The notes beneath the pieces are model-generated. The model saw nothing but the letters and a program-made list of their open reading frames with translations. It had not been told where the DNA came from and made no database searches. Made by a program: the position numbers and the translations under genes. This document shows positions 17,101-21,797 of a stretch of DNA of 21,797 bases, one piece after another. The stretch comes from Coemansia sp. RSA 922 (taxonomy: Eukaryota > Kickxellomycota > Kickxellomycetes > Kickxellales > Kickxellaceae). The stretch spans positions 1-21,797 of the forward strand of contig JANBQS010000301.1 in assembly GCA_027577415.1 (NCBI GenBank), written 5' to 3'. Position 1 is the stretch's first letter. Every line of letters starts with the position of its first letter.

Positions 17101-17247
17101 TTGGTTCACTATAGCCAGTGCGAATTCAACGTCACACCGGATGGTCTTTGTCGATGCAGAAACTGTCAGTCGCTTCACGGCGCTTTGTTCGACGGCTTCT
17201 GTGCAGTTGTCGAAACTTTGGAACCCCTCTAGTGGAGTGTCCGACAT
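11128..17247 (-). CDS. Separase (cohesin-cleaving cysteine protease, peptidase family C50)
   Basis: This 2039-residue protein in one exon has the size and layout of separase (Cut1/Esp1), the protease that cuts the Scc1/Rad21 kleisin of cohesin at anaphase onset once APC/C destroys securin. Most of the protein (to about residue 1370) is helical with TPR-like repeats. A Ser/Pro-rich disordered stretch follows at about 1400-1460 (YSPSSSPSLGPRRGLRQS, then DSDEEATTPS). The C-terminal protease domain has the catalytic His1905 in MYFGHGGAE and Cys1931 in ALLFGCSSG, followed by the signature GNLWDVGDKDIDRFA (about 1961-1975). The ATG at 17245-17247 is the first Met. No internal stop or intron is seen across 6.1 kb. 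The coding sequence is richer in G/C at third positions than its neighbours, which creates long but meaningless antisense frames. Securin is not in this window. Confidence 0.96.
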   Translation of the reverse strand: MSDTPLEGFQSFDNCTEAVEQSAVKRLTVSASTKTIRCDVEFALAIVNQCNQLFSKRVSEIRKAVENSSILEGVERMLRVVVSAFKFLHRNRSAAGFSVLALEKTMSNFNTACANAHLGLRAWDCLGFLRRCLLEHAETHTVVASSTKTAAALPTGGRVVRNPAAKLVKNTKKQAADTERISTGMRRLSLVRDSAGLDDISMAHFSMSYNRGDASFNILVVTLLCNVLRVLSQVPTAPQTLELMPRLSVRAHSALEWCLRLRDVDSATAEPFLGVCFRAYYALGANDGRQSLDIRALGLAAYASTKACDVRELLKYAVRASARAESLAKDPASHAAIGAYYSAVAEQARPLLSSGGVSPEMADFYYRWALACRSADDLPGALSVCSQVALRSGDTHAELVACALACNCLVQHMLACGQVESDALPAAERMAELAEHALGRSARHTLSGWNALAMCADISRKTAKRAVAELRDLGAGQDCVSGAVVQMLDASDRIYEAYISRGAALRAQEAGGSSVEALRSCSAEVCLLAVQLIAQYREHDSAAAARHSDRLLQLCGEPGCSPDFLRSHSTVFFNRGASLYQLKSYGPAALAMERAIDSLALWMTLTKTFGGDVVAQLCKRYEISALAFQADSAFLRASQVFGRAVAWISGHTSVLDAIKSGATVLPVGSSLAAGEVERLLMFVDRYVRMCAARLARDSSEPQARKSLLDFAAEPTITDTLRAWVCEAEAFFWRPFVAPSAAYALDVRAARLQSAVDMYSRVQCSLGHVRCLVELAKIDRDRGNVDQCVRRLQGAVPEHLECVYGLSVAAERHAWLGVVAVERDGCAEYAEHLSQCSRLWTRVCQVAEASSPLDTGHLLGVVVGTMGHVADLLMSRRMYSATLDVLQPRLDLVSLCEPHDRSCAPLVMQTLVDLGTASLLLGRTAAAAEHFRQCSERYEDGVLPVHVEIASKIAYAEFCLVCADEEEGARAMCAAAILARNVLGSVQRSARSKRPVVSPETMVLFSKASQAYSVLSLKQGLLADAVDFGLHSYRILHSLLRSLGAAHARAKQEEADRLMAEEIDDPFAKEETKPDVADDDEEYWQYIAFSGNWELQRLLIDNLAHLSEIYSLRGSVKEAEYFLQKALAISAQLCAPRQEGFLRLREADILSRRNMWDECTLSLAKARGPVDRGELEDVHALVIEGDAWRRSNKFMEADDAYKRAQELLSRIVVDGMPLVLAEDLAVRRRLLDASTGSEPIEGVVRRCIDQRPEHLLMRANVAFAELQRLLAAEPAWTSVLQSALVFPALRHSQRQQQQPRKGSTKALVRDCLAELDALLVAAAESAITVGSAHCVHESCHLLALTRAMSSVFGLSVDEHGVLARIVDDARNITAVREAVDAIRRKKHSLPASLTQWPADALESSGERRDGYSPSSSPSLGPRRGLRQSNDFLSSPSMRRQKPLLFGSLDIGDSDEEATTPSVDFFGHAADGTKVVAGWTSVAADARPLLRDCLPASWVACSISIDALRNIMFVTRYEQNCEPLVICLPMREIELDSDSCAGANVFGDLQSKLAAIVFESDQSMKTGGLCTTEDEKRGWWEIRSELDRRLGKLLACVETEWLGGFKDVLRPDVPLLAAGEGLVDVESLRRDIQTCVVGCLSKSFAAKAKSMELSDQLCLLVLSAATRASGDDGEWLDVCSMIWDVYCYQGAAPANPEEDMLNGMAENLRLAVAGYVSGRGKAGRKQLILILDKHAQQVPWECLPCLRDYPISRVPSVAFLQNSIAASTKKRSDLAHPMPTRGGLMDLLGGSAEPMLAGSPLVLPRAAGGRTSKRTQPTRKLAPTIQPLFDDIPASKTVEPPSGAMADGTRVFYVLNPEGDLHRTQANFEEYLKNSGQQGWHGVIGRRPTPHECERGLASDIFMYFGHGGAENYISRTQIRGLSRCAVALLFGCSSGQLKHQGEYDAMGTAVDYLIAGCPALVGNLWDVGDKDIDRFAARLLAAWGLDRVSAAEIAVKSEVVLPLCRPVSLAEAVCEARKACRMSFLTGAAPVVYGIPVYLA

Positions 17248-17277
17248 AAGAAATTAAAGAAAAAGTATATTAACAGT

Positions 17278-17285
17278 GCGCGAAA
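17278..17285 (-). promoter_or_regulatory. SBF/E2F-like element upstream of separase
   Basis: GCGCGAAA on the plus strand (TTTCGCGC on the minus strand) contains CGCGAAA, fitting both the SBF/SCB form CRCGAAA and the E2F form TTTSSCGC. It lies about 30 bases upstream of the separase ATG, so it could also be within the 5' leader. Confidence 0.35.
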
Positions 17286-17390
17286 AAGGAAAATAAAAAA
17301 AACAGTGAGAGAAAAGAAGTGTTTCTATTTTGTTTTCGATAATTCTCGATCCATTTCCTAATCCGCAGCTCTAAATCTCACGCCCTTTAA

Positions 17391-18125
17391 TCAACGCCTT
17401 GAGCGTTCGCGTACTGGTGACGTTGATCTCTCCCTGCTACGATGCCGGTCTCTGCTGTGACGCCGCTCTCTGCTGTGGCCTCTGTCTCTATCTCTGCGTT
17501 CTCTGCTGTGCCGACGCTCCCTACTGTACCGACGGTCTCTGTCTCTGCGGTCTCTATCGCCAAAGTCTCTCCTTTCAGTAGTCGGCTCAGCAACAGTGGC
17601 AGCAGGAGCAAGCGTATCCCATCGACTCTTCTTTCCGCTCCTCGTCCTTCTATCTCTAGGCTCCTCGCGTACTCGCTCATCAGCAGTCCTAATCCTATCC
17701 CTTATCTTCCCTTGTTCTACCCGTTGCTTCTCAATCTCCTCTACTTTCCCGCGAATAAGCGACTCTGGCACACCACCAAGTCCCTTTTGCGCCTCCAGCA
17801 ATAATGTCCAAAGACTCTGCATAAACTCAACAGTCTTGGCTTCCAAGAATCCGGTCAAATTCACTTGCATAGCTTTGCCATCCGGCGTATTAGACTCTTG
17901 GAGCATGTTGACAACGTACTCAAACAATACCTCGTCTTCGATACCAAGTAGTTCGTTGATTTTACGAGATATCCATGGCTTGATAACTTCCATATTGACT
18001 TTGGACATATCCACGCGCTTTTTGAGTACACTGCTGAACGATGTTTGTGATATGAGTTTTTGTGTCGCATCGCCGAACCGCTGGTCCTGAGCAAGGTTCG
18101 TTCCTCTGAAGAATGCCCCAGACAT
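17391..18125 (-). CDS. PWI-domain, RS-rich splicing factor (SRRM1/SRm160-like)
   Basis: A 244-residue protein. Residues about 30-125 form a PWI domain: MEVIKPWISRKINELLGIED contains the namesake Pro50-Trp51-Ile52, and DEVLFEYVVNML follows as in the family. The region 120-155 is charged and helical, and 185-244 is an Arg/Ser/Asp-rich tail of repeated SRERRHSRERR type ending SPVRERSRR. PWI domains bind nucleic acid, and in SRm160-type proteins they bridge splicing factors to pre-mRNA in the nucleus. It is much shorter than animal SRRM1, keeping only the PWI domain and one RS tail. The ATG at 18125 gives the family N-terminus (FFRGTNLAQDQRF). The stop lies 143 bp upstream of the separase start on the same strand, and the gene is divergent from the FunK1-like gene. 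Confidence 0.92.
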   Translation of the reverse strand: MSGAFFRGTNLAQDQRFGDATQKLISQTSFSSVLKKRVDMSKVNMEVIKPWISRKINELLGIEDEVLFEYVVNMLQESNTPDGKAMQVNLTGFLEAKTVEFMQSLWTLLLEAQKGLGGVPESLIRGKVEEIEKQRVEQGKIRDRIRTADERVREEPRDRRTRSGKKSRWDTLAPAATVAEPTTERRDFGDRDRRDRDRRYSRERRHSRERRDRDRGHSRERRHSRDRHRSRERSTSPVRERSRR

Positions 18126-18425
18126 ATCGTGTATAAAATAAATAAATAAGAAAGAGTTGTTTGAGATAAATATTATTTATTTATTTTTCTTCAAAAATTT
18201 ATTGATTTACAATTAATATTCCCCATCACAGACACTAATTATTGGATCAAAGTGTCAATAGATTTCCGCAGCCATCGTTTCTCACCCAGCAAGCTTTATT
18301 TGCTGGGAGCTTCTTAAATCTTGCATCTACTTATTGTACTTTAGCAGTTATTTTTAACAGTTTCCATTTTTCTCTCCTGAATTTGAATTACCATTTATCA
18401 TTAAAGCATACCTAGTCGGTATGAC
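18126..18425. promoter_or_regulatory. Divergent promoter region, PWI gene / FunK1-like gene
   Basis: 300 bp, AT-rich, with a perfect 15-bp inverted repeat near the PWI start. A minimal uORF (ATG ACA TGG AAA TGA, 18421-18435) overlaps the FunK1-like start codon. No other motif is convincing. Confidence 0.45.
18135..18187. repeat. Perfect 15-bp AT inverted repeat
   Basis: AAAATAAATAAATAA at 18135-18149 is the exact reverse complement of 18173-18187, with a 23-base spacer. It starts 10 bases upstream of the PWI-gene ATG, so it would lie in the promoter or 5' leader of that gene. Composition is simple, so chance or slippage is possible. Confidence 0.6.
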
Positions 18426-19790
18426 ATGGAAATGAGCTCTTATGATGCCATGCACAGGTTGGAGGCCAAACGTATAGTCGAAGAGCGACTCGTAGTCGAG
18501 GACAAAGTACGTTACATGGCGTACTCTCTGGACGTGCGGGCAAAGAAAGCTAACTGCTTTGCTGCATACAAGGTGGCCGAAATCTTGGAAGGCCAGCTGT
18601 CAGCCCCCGAACCGGACACGAGTGTGTCTTCCCTTGTCCATCTCCTGGGACAGGTAAGTATCGATGACGACTTTTACGGCCTAGTGATGCGCTTTAAAGA
18701 GTGGATTACTAAACCCAGTGCGCCATTGTCTGAGGACCAGATCTGCTCCCAGTTTCGCGACTTTGTGTTGTATGTGATGTCAATTTTAAAGGAGCTGCGA
18801 TCGGAATGGTTCGACAATTCCCAGTGCCGGCTGCTGATGCCATATAGCGGGTCTGGCGGATTTAGGCCCAAGGACTCGGCCGCCAGGTATGAGCTGAATC
18901 AGGCGCTTTTGTTGCGACCATGGGGCATCGAAATAGGCAATGGCGTTGACGACCCCCTATACACTGATATGCTCGCAATAGTCCAGATAATGTCTGCCGA
19001 TACCCAGAGCTCCAGTGATTCGGATGGTAACAATGAGGAATCCTATAGCCCTCTCAAGACGGCGCAGATGAGGTTGGTACAGAGCAACCCATGTCTCTAC
19101 GAGAATCAACACAACCGCATGTTTACCTGGGGGCTAACAGTGTGCGAGTCTTTGGTGCGGATCTACCACTTTGGACCAGACTGTATTCTATCATCAGAGG
19201 ACATGGATATGACAACAGCGGTGGGCCGTTACAGGTTTATTGACTGGCTGGCTGCGCTGAGCTTGGGTGACGAGGATAGGCGTGGGTTTATGCCGTCTTT
19301 GACGTTTGTTGGCGAGCCAAGCCCCGGCTATTGGGTTCTGCGCACTCCGAAACTCGACGACAATGGCGATGAAACTGGCGAGGATGCGGTGTTTTACTCG
19401 CGTCAACCGAGCGTGAGAGCGTTCGGGAACTTTGGCTGCCATACGCGTGGCTTTCCAGTATCGGCCAGTCTGGAGACTGTTGACACGCCTGATTTGTTTG
19501 TCAAGGTTGGCTGGTCGAAGCCCATCGAGAGAGTGGCTGGGAGCACTGATACGCCACAAAATCCTGAGTTGGAGTATTTGAAGCGCATCAAGAAGGAGTA
19601 TGAAAAGTCAGGTGATGCAAGCATTCATGTTCCTTTGCTGGTGGCTGGCGGAGTTATGACTACCAGGGCCAATGGAGCGCCGGTTCAAATGACCACAGAC
19701 CCTATCTACGGACCAAAGATAATAGAGCGGCTTGGGGCTATCGATGACGAAGCACAGGCAGCCGCTGGCGGAAGCAAGCCGCCTCAATAA
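18426..19790 (+). CDS. FunK1-like protein, N-terminal part only (no kinase catalytic lobe)
   Basis: A 454-residue protein resembling the N-terminal half of fungal-type (FunK1) kinases. The most similar part is residues 225-295 (HNRMFTWGLTVCESLVRIYH, then FIDWLAALSLGDEDRRGF), which follows the FunK1 order of 'RRFV.gltlc...ri..fd', 'fi..l..l' and 'lGf.p'. An N-lobe-like stretch follows: Lys360 in LFVKVGWSKP could be the ATP-binding Lys, and the helix around ELEYLKRIKKEYE could carry the partner Glu. The frame then ends in AAAGGSKPPQ with no HRD or DFG motif. The following bases in all plus frames show no continuation. It is either truncated or a natural non-catalytic form; activity is not expected. 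Residues 190-210 are an acidic Ser-rich insert. The start at 18426 is the first long-frame ATG, with M3 as alternative. Confidence 0.62.
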   Translation: MEMSSYDAMHRLEAKRIVEERLVVEDKVRYMAYSLDVRAKKANCFAAYKVAEILEGQLSAPEPDTSVSSLVHLLGQVSIDDDFYGLVMRFKEWITKPSAPLSEDQICSQFRDFVLYVMSILKELRSEWFDNSQCRLLMPYSGSGGFRPKDSAARYELNQALLLRPWGIEIGNGVDDPLYTDMLAIVQIMSADTQSSSDSDGNNEESYSPLKTAQMRLVQSNPCLYENQHNRMFTWGLTVCESLVRIYHFGPDCILSSEDMDMTTAVGRYRFIDWLAALSLGDEDRRGFMPSLTFVGEPSPGYWVLRTPKLDDNGDETGEDAVFYSRQPSVRAFGNFGCHTRGFPVSASLETVDTPDLFVKVGWSKPIERVAGSTDTPQNPELEYLKRIKKEYEKSGDASIHVPLLVAGGVMTTRANGAPVQMTTDPIYGPKIIERLGAIDDEAQAAAGGSKPPQ

Positions 19791-20247
19791 GTGGCCAAGT
19801 TACCTAAGGGCAGAGTCTTCTAGTGCAATTTTGTTGTCCGTGTTAAGTTTATTCAAATGTTTCTATGTGTGGATAACATTTTTTGGTAAATAACTTAAAA
19901 GGTACTCATTAGCCACAGGACGTAAACAATTCATCCTGTTCTCACATCGCCAAGTTGAGAGACAAAGCGGCGTATAGCACTACACCGCTATTTTCAAAAT
20001 GAGGCGGAGCTGTTTACAGATGCTTAGGACAAAATACCTCAGACCACGCAAACGATAATGCAAATATTGGTTACTATTTGCTAGACGGTACTATTCAAAG
20101 CATTTTGTTCTCCGTGGGATATGCGCTCATCTACTGGTGCGGCGATAAAATAGTTGCCTCAGGTCGTCTTCACTAAAGCATCCAAACCAGTCTCTTTGCT
20201 TCTACTCTTTATCCTCTAATAGCCAGCGTCGCTTTAGTTTCCTGGCA
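19791..20247. promoter_or_regulatory. Intergenic region upstream of the multicopper oxidase
   Basis: About 457 bp. I see no missing kinase segment and no RNA gene. CGATAA occurs at 20053-20058 and 20143-20148; GATA-type iron regulators (Fep1/SreA) bind GATA cores, but these two lack the preferred flanks, so the link to iron control is weak. Confidence 0.35.
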
Positions 20248-21797
20248 ATGTGGAAATCGGTTCCTGTGCTTTTGACACTTCTCCAAGCACTAGCCGTGCT
20301 GGGTAAGCGAGTAGTAGTCAATTGGGATGTCGGGTACGTAGATATTGACCGCGATGGATACGGGCCACGGCGTGCGATTGGCGTTAATGGTGTGCTGCCG
20401 ATTCCACCAGTCCGGGTGACAGTCGGCGACACTCTGGCTCTTACAGTGCACAATTCGCTCAACTTGACTACGTCGATTCATGCGCACGGCCTCTTCCAGA
20501 AGGGCACTAACTATATGGATGGAGCTGCTTCGATCACGCAATGTGGTATTCCGCCTGGCTCACAGTTTACTTACGAGTACGTAGTTCAGCAAGCAGGTAC
20601 TTTTTGGCTCCACGCCCACGACCACCACCAGAATGTGGACGGTCTGCGCACACCACTTGTGGTTTACGATCGAGGCTCACCGCCAGTCAAATACGATGAG
20701 GATATTCTGCTCTCGTTCGAAGACTGGTACACGGAGACGTTTACGGAGCGTCTAAGAATCACCCTAGATCCCAGCCTGCCCTTTCCGCCTCCTCATAGGA
20801 CTGGATTCGGACTTATCAACGGTGTCAATGGGAATCTCACTAAGCCGATTCATTTTCAGCCCGGTCATACGTATCGCTTGCGCTTGATTAATATGTCGTC
20901 AACGAGGTGGTTCCAATTTAGCCTCCCGGGACACGCCATGCGCGTGGTTGAGATTGACGGCATGTACACGGAGCCACTGGGCGTGGATGGCGTGGATATT
21001 GCACCTGCACAGCGCTACTCGGTATTGGTCACGGCGCACTCGACCAACTCTTTTAATTATCACTTTAACACCACAATGTACGCCAGCTTTATTCCCGTGG
21101 AGCCTGGCCTATCTCCGCGCATATTCATCGGCGATATTATCTACCAGCAAGGCGCACCGTTTGTCCAAGCCGGTTCTTACGACGACTCGTTTAGATGGGC
21201 TAAGGACATTGATCTTCACGCGCTGGACCAAGAGCCTGCATTGCCAGTCGACCGATCGTTGGAGCTAGTTATTGGCAGAAGTTTATACTCGACTGGCCAG
21301 AATCTCGACCACTTCAACAACATTACATACGCGCCACCTATTACTCCAGCGCTGTACACCACTCTTGGTATGGGCAATATGGCCATGGACGAGCGAGTGT
21401 ATGGCCCGCAAGCGCATGCAATTGTGCTCAAGCACAACGAGGTCATTGAGCTGGTTATTCATAATTCAGAAGACGTACCACATCCATTACACTTGCACGG
21501 GCACGCGTTCCAGATTACCGAGTATGGACCTACTAAACAATTTCTTCCCAGCAACGCAACCGCATTCCCCGTAGTCAAGAACAACGGCGTACCGGCCAAG
21601 CGAGACACTGTACTTATTGTACCCGCTCAGTATGTTAAATTGAGGTTTAGGGCCGATAATCCAGGCGTGTGGATGTTCCACTGCCATATGGACATACACT
21701 TTGCTATGGGCCTGGCTCTAACGTTTATTGAGGCGCCCGAGGTACTACAGAAGACTCAGAAGGTCCCATTGGAGATGCTCGAGCTGTGTGCCAAGCA
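20248..21797 (+). CDS. Multicopper oxidase, Fet3-like ferroxidase/laccase, 3' end cut by window
   Basis: The frame from ATG 20248 stays open for 516 codons and runs off the right edge. Residues 1-19 (MWKSVPVLLTLLQALAVLG) are a likely signal peptide, so the enzyme is secreted or at the cell surface. All copper ligands are present: HAHG (H78, H80), WLHAH (H122, H124), HPLHLHGHAF (H412, H415, H417) and FHCHMDIH (H478, C479, H480, H484). The residue ten after Cys479 is Leu489, as in Fet3 and higher-potential laccases. GLFQKGTNYMDG and ITQCGIPPGS resemble Fet3, as does the tail (VP..MLELC). Fet3 oxidises Fe(II) for uptake with the Ftr1 permease and has a C-terminal membrane anchor, which here would lie beyond the window. 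Asp159 may stand where Fet3 has Glu185, and the Fet3 Asp409 position appears replaced, so substrate preference (iron or phenols) is open. No intron is seen. Confidence 0.92.
   Translation, partial: MWKSVPVLLTLLQALAVLGKRVVVNWDVGYVDIDRDGYGPRRAIGVNGVLPIPPVRVTVGDTLALTVHNSLNLTTSIHAHGLFQKGTNYMDGAASITQCGIPPGSQFTYEYVVQQAGTFWLHAHDHHQNVDGLRTPLVVYDRGSPPVKYDEDILLSFEDWYTETFTERLRITLDPSLPFPPPHRTGFGLINGVNGNLTKPIHFQPGHTYRLRLINMSSTRWFQFSLPGHAMRVVEIDGMYTEPLGVDGVDIAPAQRYSVLVTAHSTNSFNYHFNTTMYASFIPVEPGLSPRIFIGDIIYQQGAPFVQAGSYDDSFRWAKDIDLHALDQEPALPVDRSLELVIGRSLYSTGQNLDHFNNITYAPPITPALYTTLGMGNMAMDERVYGPQAHAIVLKHNEVIELVIHNSEDVPHPLHLHGHAFQITEYGPTKQFLPSNATAFPVVKNNGVPAKRDTVLIVPAQYVKLRFRADNPGVWMFHCHMDIHFAMGLALTFIEAPEVLQKTQKVPLEMLELCAK

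Noticed and set aside
17387..17680. Glu/Thr/Ala-repeat ORF overlapping the PWI gene tail
   Set aside because: It is the RS-repeat DNA read in another frame; the RS reading joins a clear PWI domain.
18654..18718. Intron-like segment in the FunK1-like gene: CAG|GTAAGT donor and TACTAAACCCAG end
   Set aside because: Removing these 65 bases shifts the frame and reaches a TGA within five codons; the branch-like A is too near the AG. The unspliced reading gives a long protein.
19788..19840. tRNA-like start (TGGCCAAGTTACCTAAGG resembles an A box)
   Set aside because: No B box (GGTTCGAxTCC), no anticodon stem and no acceptor pairing can be found downstream.
20202..20541. Minus-strand ORFs at the start of the multicopper oxidase
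   Set aside because: Opposite to a frame carrying all ten His and the Cys of a multicopper oxidase.

Overview
This is 21.8 kb of nuclear DNA from a fungus with a compact genome. The protein set is eukaryotic: separase, APC11, LSm8, a PWI-domain splicing factor, UGGT, farnesyl diphosphate synthase and a Fet3-type multicopper oxidase. Nearly every gene reads as one uninterrupted exon, including a 6.1-kb separase, and gaps between genes are short, AT-rich and full of T/A runs. A FunK1-like (fungal-type kinase) protein and two copies of an F-box-like/LRR-like family suggest an early-diverging, intron-poor fungus. I would guess Kickxellomycotina (Coemansia-like), but that placement is inference from gene style, not a search.

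Layout. 1-180: 3' end of UGGT (+), ending in HDEL. 298-555: APC11 (-). 675-2063: mitochondrial, bacterial-type histidyl-tRNA synthetase (-). 2240-2527: LSm8 (-). 2882-4585: intact F-box-like/LRR-like gene (+). 5011-6075: Ala/Pro/Thr-rich nuclear-looking protein (-) whose frame is cut by one TAG at 5308-5310. 6857-8532: decayed paralogue of the 2882 gene (+), with a one-base deletion and a late nonsense codon. 9092-9514: orphan with a ubiquitin-like pattern (+). 10009-11052: farnesyl diphosphate synthase (+). 11128-17247: separase (-). 17391-18125: PWI/RS splicing factor (-). 18426-19790: FunK1-like protein ending before the kinase catalytic loop (+). 20248-21797: multicopper ferroxidase/laccase (+), open to the right edge.

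The genes do not form one pathway. The left and centre hold housekeeping and cell-cycle genes (APC11 and separase both act at anaphase but are about 11 kb apart). Between them, 2.9-9.5 kb is an accessory patch with the duplicated family, the interrupted ORF, the orphan and a 38-bp near-perfect palindrome. Two gene pairs converge with very short gaps (UGGT/APC11 117 bp, FPPS/separase 75 bp) and three pairs diverge from shared promoters (LSm8/2882 gene, 6075/6857 pair, PWI/FunK1).

The best leads are: the bacterial-type HisRS with a mitochondrial presequence; an Asp in place of the last zinc-ligand Cys of APC11; the TAG-split reading frame; the FunK1 protein without a catalytic lobe; and the intergenic palindrome. 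I did not find a CRISPR array, transposase, rRNA or credible tRNA. I saw no clear multi-gene undescribed system.
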